NCBI RefSeq assembly: GCF_000585215.1 | Contig: NZ_AONC01000037.1 | Location: forward strand, 1 to 64,000 | Source of the DNA: Imhoffiella purpurea | GTDB taxonomy: Bacteria > Pseudomonadota > Gammaproteobacteria > Chromatiales > Chromatiaceae | DNA length: 64,000 bases | Reading direction: 5' to 3' | Part shown: piece after piece, positions 1-9,564 of the stretch | Numbering within the stretch: position 1 is the stretch's first letter | Layout of the letters: the number at the start of each line of letters is the position of its first letter | Position numbers and translations under genes: made by a program | Notes under the pieces: model-generated | Seen by the model: only the letters and a program-made list of their open reading frames with translations | What the model was told of the DNA's origin: nothing | Databases searched by the model: none

Positions 1-91
1 TGGTCGCTGGTCGCTGGTCGCTGGTCGCTGGTCGCTGGTCGCTGGTCGCTGGTCGCTGGTCGCTGGTCGCTGGTCGCTGGTCGCTGGTCGC
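1..91. repeat. Heptamer tandem repeat array, 13 copies
   Basis: Thirteen perfect copies of the 7-base unit TGGTCGC (register GCTGGTC) run from the window edge to base 91, so the array is probably longer outside the window. Its last base is the first base of the reverse-complement stop codon of the acylphosphatase gene, so it starts exactly where coding ends. Related heptads occur at 14506-14567 and 26005-26035. No function is shown by the sequence. Confidence 0.95.
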
Positions 92-381
92 TACTCGATC
101 ACGAAATTCGCGTAGGGCTGATAATCCAAGGGCTCGCATGCCACTCCGGTCACATTGGCGTGGCCGGGTCCGACACGCAGCCAATCACGCAGCTGCGAAA
201 CGGCGTTCGGATCGCCACAGACCATGACCTCGACCCGCCCATCGGGCAGATTGCGCGCATAGCCCGTCACCCCGAGCCGCATCGCCTGTTCGCGCGCCGC
301 GCCGCGGAAGAAGACGCCCTGCACCCGCCCGCCGACGAGACAGTGGTAACAGACCCTCGGTTCCTTCTCTTGCTCATCCAT
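91..381 (-). CDS. acyP: Acylphosphatase
   Basis: This 96-aa protein would hydrolyse the carboxyl-phosphate bond of acyl phosphates in the cytoplasm. It has the family's length and both signatures: GRVQGVFFR, whose arginine binds the phosphate, and GYARNLPDGRVEV, whose asparagine positions the attacking water. The ATG at 381 is chosen because GAGGAACGAGAG precedes it and the family starts about here; an in-frame ATG at 417 would add 12 unconserved residues. The stop codon abuts a heptamer tandem array, so the 3' end of the transcript would run straight into repeats. It lies downstream of a thioredoxin-like gene on the same strand. Family assignment is secure; the physiological substrate is unknown. 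Confidence 0.93.
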   Translation of the reverse strand: MDEQEKEPRVCYHCLVGGRVQGVFFRGAAREQAMRLGVTGYARNLPDGRVEVMVCGDPNAVSQLRDWLRVGPGHANVTGVACEPLDYQPYANFVIE

Positions 382-465
382 CTCTCGTTCCTCGCCATCC
401 GCGGCCCGAGACCGCACCGATGAGGTGTCGGCGCTGCCCCGAGGTCAGCGCCGCCGGACCCTGCC

Positions 466-1044
466 TCAGGGCGTGCCCCCACCACGTTGCTCCCGCTTGT
501 ACTTCTGGAAGCTCATGTCCTTGTAATGCCCCTCGACGACATAGCGGCCTAGCAGCATGAACTCATCGGCATCTCGGGTCGCGCCGATGTATTTGGCGAT
601 CAGCTTGCCGTCGAGATCGAAGAAGGCGAACACCGGGGTCGCCCTCACCCGATACGACTTGAGCGCCATATCCTTCTGTGGCATCGAGGTGCCATCGAAA
701 TCGGTCACCTCGACATCGCCCTCGATATCCAGCGGAAAGATCAGGAAATGCTCCTTGAAGTAGTCCTGGACCTCGGACCGGTTCAGTACATCGGCCTTCA
801 TCCGATGGCAGAAGGGACATTCGTCCATCTCGAACATGATGAGAACGCCCTGCTTGCCCTCCTCCCTGGCGGTCCGAGCCTCCTCGGAGAAATCCCCGAA
901 GGTGGTGTCGAAGAAATAGTCTCCGGGATCGCGGGTGGAGGCGGAAGCCCCGTAGGGATGCATCGCCACCACCAGAATCGTCGAGACGGTCAGCATGGTC
1001 AGCCAGCCGAACCTGCCGGCAAGAAACGTCGTTCGGTTCTTCAT
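466..1044 (-). CDS. Secreted thioredoxin-fold protein (SoxW/thioredoxin-like)
   Basis: The 192-aa protein begins with a basic N-terminus and a hydrophobic stretch (about residues 10-30) that looks like a signal peptide or anchor, so it should act in the periplasm. The mature part carries a CPFC redox motif near residue 79 and a cis-proline context (ATPVF), both typical of thioredoxin-fold proteins that reduce or exchange disulfides. The ATG at 1044 is preceded by GGAGAGGAGAG, a strong ribosome binding site; in-frame ATGs further upstream lack this. Resemblance to SoxW-like thioredoxins is a family-level call only, since no sox genes are nearby. It is divergent from the WrbA-like gene, and the 253-nt gap between them should contain both promoters. 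Confidence 0.82.
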   Translation of the reverse strand: MKNRTTFLAGRFGWLTMLTVSTILVVAMHPYGASASTRDPGDYFFDTTFGDFSEEARTAREEGKQGVLIMFEMDECPFCHRMKADVLNRSEVQDYFKEHFLIFPLDIEGDVEVTDFDGTSMPQKDMALKSYRVRATPVFAFFDLDGKLIAKYIGATRDADEFMLLGRYVVEGHYKDMSFQKYKREQRGGGTP

Positions 1045-1246
1045 CGCTCTCCTCTCCATCCTCGTTGTCGTACCCGGTTGGTCGTCATATCCGGGTCTTC
1101 TCATGAACCCGCGCCCGAGCCTGGCTCGGGCACGAGGAACGCGCATCCAGAATGCTGATTCTCTCCGTATCCGTCCACCCGATCAACGCGAGCGCTCCGG
1201 ATGCGGCGACCAGATGATACGAATCACCCGCGCACTGATAGACTAG

Positions 1247-1897
<651 letters not shown>

Positions 1898-2653
1898 ATG
1901 CCTGATGGATCCATGCATGCTCAATCGGCCGACATCGGCGTGAACACGACCAACCCGCAACTGCATCTCCCGATCGAGCTCAGACGCGAGCCGACGCTCG
2001 CCGAGTATCTGCCCGGCCCCAACGCCGAGGCTGTGGAGGCCATCTCGGCCATGGCCGCCGGATCCGGCGAGCCATTCCTGTTCCTGTTCGGCAGCCCAGG
2101 CACCGGCAAGACGCATCTGCTTCAGGCCGCCTGTCTCGACGCCGCCCAGCGCGGGCTCAAGACCCATTTCATACCCTTGGGAACGGAGGGACTGGAACCG
2201 GAGATCCTCGAGAACCTGGAGCGCTCGGATCTGGTTGCCATCGACGACCTCGAGGCGATCGCGGGCGACGCGAACTGGGAGCGCACGCTGTTCGCCTTCT
2301 TCAACCAGATCCGCGCCCACGGCAATCGACTGCTGATCGCGGCGGGATCGGCACCCGACAGCCTGCCGCTGACCCTGGCCGACCTGCGCTCGCGTCTCCA
2401 ATGGGGTCCGAGATACTGTCTGATCCCGCTGAACGACGCGGAATGCGAGAGACTGCTGATCCAGTCGGCGGCACATCGCGGCATGCGGCTGAGCGACGAT
2501 GTGATTCGCCACATCATGCACTACAGCGCGCGCGATCCATCGTCGCTCATGACGCTGATCGCCCGGCTGGACAGCATCAGTCTGCGCGAGCAGCGTCAGC
2601 CGACCATTCGCCTGGTCCGCAGCGCCATGCTCGAAGAGTCGCCAGACCGATGA
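1898..2653 (+). CDS. hda: DnaA regulatory inactivator Hda
   Basis: This 251-aa protein is a short AAA+ ATPase homologous to the DnaA core and lacks DnaA's DNA-binding domain, as expected of Hda. Hda with the beta clamp stimulates ATP hydrolysis by DnaA and prevents re-initiation. Visible features are a clamp-binding peptide QLHLPI near residue 21, Walker A GSPGTGKTH near residue 64, and Walker B-like LVAIDDLE near residue 109. The ATG follows the wrbA stop directly; a second in-frame ATG lies 15 nt later and could also be used. The position beside the CDP-alcohol transferase and purMN resembles other gammaproteobacteria. I see no missing catalytic motif. Confidence 0.93.
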   Translation: MPDGSMHAQSADIGVNTTNPQLHLPIELRREPTLAEYLPGPNAEAVEAISAMAAGSGEPFLFLFGSPGTGKTHLLQAACLDAAQRGLKTHFIPLGTEGLEPEILENLERSDLVAIDDLEAIAGDANWERTLFAFFNQIRAHGNRLLIAAGSAPDSLPLTLADLRSRLQWGPRYCLIPLNDAECERLLIQSAAHRGMRLSDDVIRHIMHYSARDPSSLMTLIARLDSISLREQRQPTIRLVRSAMLEESPDR

Positions 2654-2680
2654 GGCGCCGCCCCTGCTCGAACGCCCCGG

Positions 2681-3238
2681 TCAATCGTCCTTCCAGCCGT
2701 TGGCGATCGCCTTGCGGCCCCAGATCCAGACATACTGGGCGCCGCTGACGACGACGGTGACGAGACAGCTCCAGACGAGGACGGACAGCAGCAGATCCGG
2801 CAAGGGGTGGACTCCGGCGTGGATGATGACCGCCACCACCAGCAGGATCTGGATCAGCGTGTTGAGCTTGCTGACGAGGATGGGCGCAGCCTCGAGCTCG
2901 GCGACCCGATAGTTGTAGAGCACGGCCCCGCCGACGATCACCAGATCGCGGAAGATGACCGCCAGGACCAGCCATAGGGGAATGAGCCCGAGCGCCCCCA
3001 GAACCAGGAAGCAGCAGATCAACAGCGCCTTGTCCGCGAGCGGATCCAGGATACCGCCCAATCGGCTCTGCCAGCCGTAATGCTTGGCGAGAAAGCCGTC
3101 GAGACCATCGGAGGCCCCGGCGGCGGCGAAGAGCAGGAGCGCCCAACCGAACTCTTTCGCCAACAGCAGATAGACCACCGGAATCACGGCGATCAGTCGC
3201 AAGACGCTGATGATATTTGGTATATCCCTGAACTGCAC
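2681..3238 (-). CDS. CDP-alcohol phosphatidyltransferase family membrane protein
   Basis: The 185-aa integral membrane protein belongs to the family that transfers a phosphatidyl group from CDP-diacylglycerol to an alcohol, as in PgsA. The family motif is visible as DGLDGFLAK followed eight residues later by GGILDPLAD. All four aspartates are present, while the usual arginine after alanine is lysine. About five hydrophobic segments follow or surround it. The start is taken at GTG 3238, with GAGAAACGG upstream; a TTG at 3265 is possible but lacks a good binding site. It converges on hda and is divergent from purM. Glycerol-phosphate is the likeliest acceptor, but the sequence alone cannot fix the substrate. 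Confidence 0.82.
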   Translation of the reverse strand: MQFRDIPNIISVLRLIAVIPVVYLLLAKEFGWALLLFAAAGASDGLDGFLAKHYGWQSRLGGILDPLADKALLICCFLVLGALGLIPLWLVLAVIFRDLVIVGGAVLYNYRVAELEAAPILVSKLNTLIQILLVVAVIIHAGVHPLPDLLLSVLVWSCLVTVVVSGAQYVWIWGRKAIANGWKDD

Positions 3239-3443
3239 GGCCGTTTCTCTGGTACTGGATAGCAATCGGATCGCAAGATGCTAGCTTGACCCATGCCGGC
3301 TGTCCAAGGCTCGTTATACAATTCCCATTTGCATACCCATGGCGGATGGCGATCGGAGTTCCGTCGCTCGGTCCTTTCGAGAGGATCGGGTGACGGATCA
3401 GCCAGCCATTCCGGCAACTTCCATTCAACATCGGAGCTCCCGC

Positions 3444-4517
3444 GTGCCGCAGGATTCGCAACACCCCACGACCGCCCCACTCAACTACCGCGACGCCGGC
3501 GTCGACATCGACGCTGGCGCCGAGCTCGTCGAACGCATCAAGCCGCTGGCCGCAGCGACCATGCGTCCGGGCGTGCTCACCGGACTCGGCGGTTTCGGCG
3601 CACTGTTCGAGATCCCGTTGGACCGCTATCGCCAGCCGGTCCTGGTCTCGGGTACCGACGGCGTGGGCACCAAGCTGCGGCTCGCGATCGAGCTGGGCCG
3701 CCACGACACCATCGGTATCGACTTGGTCGCCATGTGCGCCAACGACATCCTGGTCAGCGGCGCCGAACCCCTGTTCTTCCTCGACTACTATGCCACCGCC
3801 CGACTCGACGTCGAGGTCGCCAGTTCGGTGGTCGCCGGCATCGCGAAGGGTTGCGAGCTCGCCGGCTGCGCCCTGACCGGGGGCGAGACCGCCGAGATGC
3901 CGGGCATGTACGAGGAAGGGGACTACGACCTGGCCGGCTTCTGCGTGGGGATCGCCGAGAAATCCGAGCTCATCCAGCCCGACCGCGTTCGGGCCGGGGA
4001 CGTCCTGATCGGACTGGCCTCCTCGGGTCCCCATTCCAACGGCTATTCGCTGATCCGCAAGGTCATCGAGGTGAGCGGCGCGGATCTGGGCGCCGACCTG
4101 GACGGAGCGACCTTGGGCGAGCGGCTGCTCGCGCCCACGCGCATCTATGCCCGCTCCCTGCTGCCCCTGACCCGCGAGATGCGGGTGCACGCGCTGGCCC
4201 ATATCACCGGCGGAGGACTGACCGAAAACCTGCCACGGGTGCTGGCCGAGGGAACCTGCGCGCGGATCGATCTCGACTCCTGGAAGCGCCCCGCCGTTTT
4301 CGACTGGCTGCAGCAGGCCGGACGCATCGCCGACGCCGAGATGTTGCGCACCTTCAACTGCGGCGTGGGCATGGTGGTCTGCGTCGCGGCCGAGGACGCG
4401 GACCGGGCCCTCGAACAGTTGCGCACGGCGGGCGAGGACGCCTGGACGATCGGACGGATCGAGCCGTCCGAGGAGGCCCCCGCGGTCGTCTACCAGGGCG
4501 GCCCGGCCGATGTCTGA
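3444..4517 (+). CDS. purM: Phosphoribosylformylglycinamidine cyclo-ligase
   Basis: PurM makes aminoimidazole ribonucleotide from FGAM and ATP in purine synthesis. The sequence has the N-terminal [11 protein letters not shown] motif, the GTDGVGTKL loop, the [20 protein letters not shown] block and [11 protein letters not shown], all diagnostic. The start is ambiguous: GTG 3444 has GGAG seven bases upstream and gives 357 aa, near the usual 345. GTG 3390 (with GAGAGGATC) and ATG 3339 are also in frame and would add 18 or 35 residues of low-conservation sequence. It overlaps purN by 8 nt, so the pair is translationally coupled. A TTGACC at 3286 and a TATACA at 3315 sit upstream, but 23 nt apart. 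Confidence 0.95.
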   Translation: MPQDSQHPTTAPLNYRDAGVDIDAGAELVERIKPLAAATMRPGVLTGLGGFGALFEIPLDRYRQPVLVSGTDGVGTKLRLAIELGRHDTIGIDLVAMCANDILVSGAEPLFFLDYYATARLDVEVASSVVAGIAKGCELAGCALTGGETAEMPGMYEEGDYDLAGFCVGIAEKSELIQPDRVRAGDVLIGLASSGPHSNGYSLIRKVIEVSGADLGADLDGATLGERLLAPTRIYARSLLPLTREMRVHALAHITGGGLTENLPRVLAEGTCARIDLDSWKRPAVFDWLQQAGRIADAEMLRTFNCGVGMVVCVAAEDADRALEQLRTAGEDAWTIGRIEPSEEAPAVVYQGGPADV

Positions 4518-5190
4518 GCGGGAGGCACTCCCGGTCGTGGTGCTCATCTCGGGCAGCGGCAGCAACCTGCAGGCGATGATCGACGCCCAGAACCGGGGGG
4601 CACCCTTTCGGATCGCGGCCGTCATCAGCAACCGGGCCGACGCCTTCGGGCTGGAGCGCGCGCGCAGGCACGGCATTCCGGCCGAGGTCCTGAGCCATGC
4701 CGGCTATCCCGACCGGGATGCGTACGATGCCGATCTGCGCGCGCTGATCGACGGTTACGCCCCCGGTCTGGTCCTGCTGGCAGGATTCATGCGCATCCTC
4801 ACCCCGGGATTCGTCGGCCGCTATCAGGGCCGCATGCTCAACATCCACCCCTCGCTGCTGCCCAAGTTCCGGGGACTGCACACCCATCGGCGAGCCCTGG
4901 AGGCCGGCGAGACCGAACACGGCGCGAGCGTGCACTTCGTGACGGCCGAGCTCGACGGCGGGCCGCTCGTCATCCAGGCCAGAATCTCGATCCGGCCGGA
5001 CGAGGATGCCGAGAGCCTGGCCGCACGGGTCCTGGGATACGAGCACATCATCTATCCCATGGCCGCGGACTGGTTCGCCCAAGGGCGTCTGCGGCTGGGC
5101 GAAGACGGGCTGCCCTATCTGGACGGGAGCAGACTCGAATCCCCTTACCTGATCGAGGAGCAGCCCCCCGAGAACGGAGAGGCCGACTGA
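4510..5190 (+). CDS. purN: Phosphoribosylglycinamide formyltransferase
   Basis: The 226-aa enzyme transfers a formyl group from 10-formyltetrahydrofolate to GAR, two steps before PurM in purine synthesis. It has the N-terminal phosphate loop SGSGSNLQA, the catalytic asparagine and histidine in [10 protein letters not shown], and the distal catalytic aspartate in [10 protein letters not shown]. The ATG lies inside the end of purM (8-nt overlap), the common purMN coupling. The length is slightly above the 212 aa of the E. coli enzyme because of a short C-terminal tail. It converges on the DUF1566 gene with a 39-nt gap in which I see no clear terminator hairpin. Confidence 0.96.
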   Translation: MSEREALPVVVLISGSGSNLQAMIDAQNRGAPFRIAAVISNRADAFGLERARRHGIPAEVLSHAGYPDRDAYDADLRALIDGYAPGLVLLAGFMRILTPGFVGRYQGRMLNIHPSLLPKFRGLHTHRRALEAGETEHGASVHFVTAELDGGPLVIQARISIRPDEDAESLAARVLGYEHIIYPMAADWFAQGRLRLGEDGLPYLDGSRLESPYLIEEQPPENGEAD

Positions 5191-5229
5191 GATCGGCCCG
5201 CGCCCGGTGGGGAAGACCCTTGGAGCCTG

Positions 5230-5841
5230 CTACCGGATCTCGTTCGTAGGGTCCAGCTCCTCGACCGAGCCATGCGGCTCGTAGAGCCGGTCCTCATGCG
5301 GCAGACAGGTGCCTGGGATGGCGGGCGAGCAGGCGCCCGCGTCGCGGACCAGCCTGACGTAGGCCTTGTCGCTACCGGTGCCGTAGCCGCTGCTTCCATC
5401 CCTGAAGTCGAGCGTCCAGGCGCTGCCCGCGTAATAGCTCGCCGGGGTCGAGGTCCAGAAGCGCGCGGCCATGGTATTGGGGAAAACGACCCCGTCGATA
5501 CGCAGGCCGTAGCAGCGATTCTGCAGCAGGGTCGTGAGCTCGCCCTGATTGGGGAGCCGCCAGTCGCTATAGCCGGCGAATCTGGAACTCCTTGCGCGTT
5601 CCAGCGCCGATTTCCATTTGAGGCGCTCGGCATGACCTTGCGTGCAGCCGATTCCGACCGTGCCTTCGCTGCACTGACGCCACATCAATCCCGTCCCCCG
5701 ATCGATGACGGTCCCGTTCTGTACCAGGATGTAGCGCGCTCCGGGGATGGGGGGCGAGCCGTCCTCTCTGCACTCCTGAGCGGACGGGACGGCCATATTG
5801 GCGAGCAGATAGAAGGTCAGCAGGATCCTGGATGTCTTCAT
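5230..5841 (-). CDS. DUF1566 (Lcl C-terminal domain) secreted protein
   Basis: This 203-aa protein has an N-terminal hydrophobic segment after MKTSR that ends in an Ala-rich site before QECRED, consistent with a signal peptide. The rest fits the DUF1566/Lcl C-terminal fold: an RGTGLMWRQC motif, a YSDWRLPNQGEL motif, FWTSTP, and a C-terminal KAYVRLVRD strand. Such domains occur in surface or extracellular proteins of unknown biochemical role. GAGGAG nine bases upstream supports the ATG at 5841. Six cysteines in the mature part could form disulfides. It lies 94 nt downstream of a c-di-GMP signalling gene on the same strand, so co-regulation is possible but not shown. Confidence 0.8.
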   Translation of the reverse strand: MKTSRILLTFYLLANMAVPSAQECREDGSPPIPGARYILVQNGTVIDRGTGLMWRQCSEGTVGIGCTQGHAERLKWKSALERARSSRFAGYSDWRLPNQGELTTLLQNRCYGLRIDGVVFPNTMAARFWTSTPASYYAGSAWTLDFRDGSSGYGTGSDKAYVRLVRDAGACSPAIPGTCLPHEDRLYEPHGSVEELDPTNEIR

Positions 5842-5935
5842 GGATAGGGGCTCCTCCACACAGGGCGCTCGAGGCTCGATCCGGGTCCGGCGTACGAGCG
5901 GCGCCGGTCCCGCGCCGGCCGGACGATGGCGACAT

Positions 5936-8470
5936 TCAAGACGCGCGCTTGCGCACCACGCACCGCTGCAGCTCGACCAGCTTGTCGAAGAATTCGGCTT
6001 TGATCGCCACGAGTTCGTCGCACAGCCGAACCGCGGAGGTCCCGTGGCCACTGTTGCACATGGCGACGATCTGCGTACAGACCCGATGCAGGCGCTCATG
6101 AAGGACCGCCAGATCCTCGAACTCAGGCAGGTCTCCATACTGCTCGCGGCTCCCGGCATACCATCGGCTCAGGCGGCAGTCCTCGAAGTCGGACAGCTCG
6201 AGCGCCGAATCGGCACCCCCCATATCGGCGACCCGCTCCTGCAGGAGCCGGATCCACTTTTCGTAGTCGTAGGGCGCCAGTAGAAGCGGCATGTCATGAG
6301 CGTGCCAGGAATTCTCGGCCCAGAGCGGCCATTTCCAGTCGGGTTCGAATCCGCGGACCCATTCGGCGACCGCCTCGGGCGGCATCGGACGTCCGATGCC
6401 ATAGCCTTGAGCGCAATCGCATCCGTAACGCATCAGCATCAGACCGTGCTCCGCGGTCTCCACGCCCTCGGCGATCAGCTCCTTGCGGAAGACGCCCGCG
6501 AGACCGATCACGCCCTCGATGATCGCCAGATCCTCCTGATCGTCCAGCATATCGTGCACGAAGGACTTGTCGATCTTGATGGTCTCCGCCGGCAGTTGCT
6601 TGAGATAGGTCAGAGAGGAATAGCCGGTCCCGAAATCGTCCAGCGCGAAGGAAACCCCGATCCCCTGACAGGCCGCCATGACCTCGCGCATCACCAGCAC
6701 GTCCTCGAGCGCGGCGCTCTCCAGGATCTCCAGCTCCAGCAAATGCGGGGAGACCTCCGGATGCTCGGAGAGGATCTCCTGCAGCCGCTGGACGAAGTCG
6801 ATATGGTGGAAATGACGCGCGGCGATATTGACGCTCACCGGCAGCTCATAGCCTTCCAGCGCCCATACCGCCATCTGGGCCAGGACCTCGTGCAGGACCC
6901 ATTCGCCGATATCGACGATCAATGGCGAGTGCTCGGTCTGCGGGAGAAAGGCGGCGGGAGACAGCAGACCCTGCTCAGGATGCTGCCATCGGATCAATGC
7001 CTCCAGCCCGATCACCCGGCCGCTGCGCATGTTCACCTTGGGCTGATAATGGAGCCGGAACTCGCCGTGCTGCAAGGCCTGGCGGATCCGCTCCAGTTCG
7101 CGATGACGGGTCTGGAGATCCTTGGCCGCGTCGAGGTCGTAGAGATGGTAGCGGTTGCGACCCAGCTGCTTGGCCTGATACATGGAATGATCCGCATGCC
7201 GCAACAATGTGTCCGGATCGCTGTCGTCGAGCGGATAGAGCGTCACCCCAACGCTCGCCGAGACACCGATATCGATGTCCCCGATGTCGAAGGGCGCGGC
7301 GACGGCCTCGAACACCTTGCCGAGGATGCCCTCCAGCTGCTCGGCACTGATGAGATCGGCCACCAGCAGCACGAACTCGTCCCCGCCCAGACGGGCCACC
7401 GTGTCGCCATTGCCCAGACACCCGAGCAGCCGGTTGGCGGTCTCGATGAGAAAGCGGTTGCCGATCTCATGCCCGTAGCGGTCGTTGACCACCTTGAAGT
7501 CGTCCAGATCGAGGAAGCAGATGGCGACCAGACGCTCGCTGCGCTTCGCCCTGGACATCGCCTGATGGAGCCGCTGGGCCAGGAGGACGCGGTTGGGCAG
7601 GTCGGTCAGGGCATCGTAGTAGGCTAGGCTGACCAGACGCTGCTGGGTGCTCTTGAGGTCGGTGATGTCGGTGAACATCCCGATGTAATGGGTGACCCTG
7701 CCGCAGGCCCCTGTGACCGCATTGATGTGGAGGATCTCGGGATAGACCTCGCCGGATTTCTTGCGATTCCAGACCTCGCCCTGCCATTGACCGGTCTCGC
7801 CGAGACAGCGCCACATCTCCTTGTAGAAGGCGGACTCCTGAACGCCCGACTTGAGGATGGCCGGCGTCTGGCCGATCACCTCCTCCCGCGTGTATCCGGT
7901 CACGCGCGTGAAGGCGCCGTTGACGTCCAGGATCCGCCCATCCGGATCGGTCATGAGGATACCTTCCTGGGAATTGTCGAAGACGCTGGCGATCAGGCGC
8001 AGCTCCGACTCCGTCCGCTTGCGGTCGGTCATGTCGCGCAGGGTCTCGACGACACCGATCAGCTCGCCCGATGCGTCGAGGATCGGACTGGCGTCCAGGG
8101 CCAGATAGAGCTCGGCATCCCGCAGCGGCATGACGCACCAGTTCTCGGCATGCATGCCCCAGGACCATTCGGACACCACGTCGTTCGGGGAATAGAATTT
8201 CCGCACATCGCCGTCCCGACCCTGCGCGATCAGATCGGCGAGACAGGGACGTGGCGCGTCGTAGAAGGCGCGCCAATGCTCGCGGGTTCCGATCACCTCG
8301 ATCGCCGCCATCCCGGTGAGACGCTCACAGGCACGATTCCAGACGATGACCCGACACTCGGCGTCGAGGACGAAGGTCGGTATCACCAACTGCTGAACCA
8401 GCTCGATCGCGAAATCCTGTCCGTAGATTCTTTTCGTCCAACCCTGTTCTAATGTGTGACCCTTGGACAT
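5936..8470 (-). CDS. PAS-PAS-GGDEF-EAL-CZB cyclic-di-GMP signalling protein
   Basis: The 844-aa cytoplasmic protein combines two PAS sensor domains (about 20-150 and 155-275), a GGDEF domain (about 285-440) and an EAL domain (about 455-705). Its C-terminus (about 740-844) resembles a CZB zinc-binding domain. The diguanylate cyclase signature GGDEF is intact. The phosphodiesterase signatures EALIRW and DDFGTGYSSL are also intact, so both activities are possible. The C-terminal CRLSRWYAG and HERLHRVC motifs match the Cys and His pattern of CZB domains, which bind zinc. No membrane segment is seen. The start at 8470 has only a weak upstream binding site. Zinc control of c-di-GMP turnover is an inference from domain order. 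Confidence 0.9.
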   Translation of the reverse strand: MSKGHTLEQGWTKRIYGQDFAIELVQQLVIPTFVLDAECRVIVWNRACERLTGMAAIEVIGTREHWRAFYDAPRPCLADLIAQGRDGDVRKFYSPNDVVSEWSWGMHAENWCVMPLRDAELYLALDASPILDASGELIGVVETLRDMTDRKRTESELRLIASVFDNSQEGILMTDPDGRILDVNGAFTRVTGYTREEVIGQTPAILKSGVQESAFYKEMWRCLGETGQWQGEVWNRKKSGEVYPEILHINAVTGACGRVTHYIGMFTDITDLKSTQQRLVSLAYYDALTDLPNRVLLAQRLHQAMSRAKRSERLVAICFLDLDDFKVVNDRYGHEIGNRFLIETANRLLGCLGNGDTVARLGGDEFVLLVADLISAEQLEGILGKVFEAVAAPFDIGDIDIGVSASVGVTLYPLDDSDPDTLLRHADHSMYQAKQLGRNRYHLYDLDAAKDLQTRHRELERIRQALQHGEFRLHYQPKVNMRSGRVIGLEALIRWQHPEQGLLSPAAFLPQTEHSPLIVDIGEWVLHEVLAQMAVWALEGYELPVSVNIAARHFHHIDFVQRLQEILSEHPEVSPHLLELEILESAALEDVLVMREVMAACQGIGVSFALDDFGTGYSSLTYLKQLPAETIKIDKSFVHDMLDDQEDLAIIEGVIGLAGVFRKELIAEGVETAEHGLMLMRYGCDCAQGYGIGRPMPPEAVAEWVRGFEPDWKWPLWAENSWHAHDMPLLLAPYDYEKWIRLLQERVADMGGADSALELSDFEDCRLSRWYAGSREQYGDLPEFEDLAVLHERLHRVCTQIVAMCNSGHGTSAVRLCDELVAIKAEFFDKLVELQRCVVRKRAS

Positions 8471-8594
8471 GTGTCGATCAGTAGGGAGCAGAATCGATGA
8501 GCGATCGGAATCCGCACTCCGACCAGAGTCCTAGCGCGGACACCAGGGTCCCGAACCCTGGCCGCCCGCTATTCTCAGCTTGGCCGATCCCGGA

Positions 8595-8873
8595 TCATGG
8601 CCTCTCGTCACGCGCCGAGGAGGCACCGCCACCCGAACCGGACGCCGCCATGGAGGTGGCATTGACCAGCATCTTCTGGAACATGTCCCATGAGGCCATG
8701 GTCCCGGCGAGATAGGGCTGAAACAGCTTGATCGGATCATAGCCCTCGACGCCCGCATTCATGCGCTCGCGGATATCGTCCATGATCTGGCGCTGGAAGG
8801 ATTCGACATCCGGGAGCCCGAAGAGCTTGCGCACCTCTTCCGGGGTGATATCGAAATCGACGGTTACCTTCAT
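8595..8873 (-). CDS. DUF6489-type small conserved protein
   Basis: The 92-aa protein starts MKVTVDFDITPEEVRKLFGL and looks like the small DUF6489 family found in proteobacteria. The N-terminal two thirds are predicted helical with an amphipathic 'PEEVRKLFGLPDVESFQ' segment. The C-terminus is a Gly/Ser-rich low-complexity tail. GGAG lies about seven bases before the ATG at 8873. Function is unknown; the LFGLP and FQ segments recall phasin-like helices, but that is only a resemblance. It lies between the c-di-GMP gene and a hypothetical gene, all on the minus strand with gaps under 130 nt. Confidence 0.65.
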   Translation of the reverse strand: MKVTVDFDITPEEVRKLFGLPDVESFQRQIMDDIRERMNAGVEGYDPIKLFQPYLAGTMASWDMFQKMLVNATSMAASGSGGGASSARDERP

Positions 8874-8938
8874 GGGATTCTCCGTTGGATGGGGCGCTCT
8901 GTCGCAGATGATCGCCCATGGGGAGGAACGGGGTACAT

Positions 8939-9400
8939 TCAGTGTCGGCTCGAGCGCGGCAGTGGATCCGTGGGCACGGGCTCCTCGACCGCCAGGGCCG
9001 GTCGAGCCCTCCGCCCGATCAGCACGCAGGCGCGCTCGAAGGCCCGCGATGCCTCGCGGGCGTTCCACTCCCACTCGGACGGATGCGCCGCGGCCAGGAA
9101 CTGCCAATGTCCGGTGGTGAGAATCGCACCGATACGCACCTCCAGCGCCCAGTCATGCCAGAGGTTCTCCGCCTGATCCTCCTCCACGAACTCCTGCTCG
9201 ACGAGACGCACGTAATTTCCGGCGACATCATCCATGGCGACCAGATTCGACAACACCAATGTATCATCGACACAGCTGCTCCAACCCGTATGAACGGCGC
9301 TCGCCGTGCCCATGAGGGCGTGAATGAGCAAGGCCGGAGTGATGGTCAGGGACAAGGGGGTATCCCAGTCCGGTTCGGAGGAGTCGTTTTCTGGTGTCAT
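8939..9400 (-). CDS. Hypothetical protein
   Basis: I do not recognise this 153-aa protein. It is acidic at its N-terminus (MTPENDSSEPDWD), then has a mostly helical middle rich in Trp (HTGWSS, NLWHDWAL, GHWQFL, EWEW) and a Pro/Arg C-terminal tail. No signal peptide, transmembrane helix or metal motif stands out. Codon use matches the neighbours, and minus-strand orientation with a 65-nt gap to the DUF6489 gene suggests a shared transcript. The ATG at 9400 is preceded by a modest GCGAGG. A longer in-frame extension to 9547 runs over a 15-bp tandem duplication and is unlikely to be coding. Confidence 0.6.
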   Translation of the reverse strand: MTPENDSSEPDWDTPLSLTITPALLIHALMGTASAVHTGWSSCVDDTLVLSNLVAMDDVAGNYVRLVEQEFVEEDQAENLWHDWALEVRIGAILTTGHWQFLAAAHPSEWEWNAREASRAFERACVLIGRRARPALAVEEPVPTDPLPRSSRH

Positions 9401-9486
9401 GGTCGATCTGGAGCCTCGCTCCCTGCCGCGACTAAAATCTCGCCGGGCGATGAATGAAGTGTCGACCTCCAGTCTACGGCCGGGAA

Positions 9487-9520
9487 CCCAAGGGCGGCAA
9501 TCCCAAGGGCGGCAATCCCA
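9487..9520. repeat. 15-bp tandem duplication
   Basis: Two perfect adjacent copies of CCCAAGGGCGGCAAT occupy 9487-9501 and 9502-9516, followed by the first four bases of a third. They lie in the 164-nt gap between the divergent hypothetical gene (start 9400) and the thiamine-binding-type gene (start 9565). The unit length is a multiple of three but I see no reason to think it is translated. Confidence 0.9.
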
Positions 9521-9564
9521 CGAACACCAACCCCTGAATCCACCCACGCCATAAGGTCAAACAC

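Noticed and set aside
1-91. Possible CRISPR array
   Set aside because: Units are contiguous 7-mers with no spacers, and no cas genes are near.
3286-3320. Promoter TTGACC / TATACA upstream of purM
   Set aside because: The elements are 23 bases apart, well over the usual 16-18.
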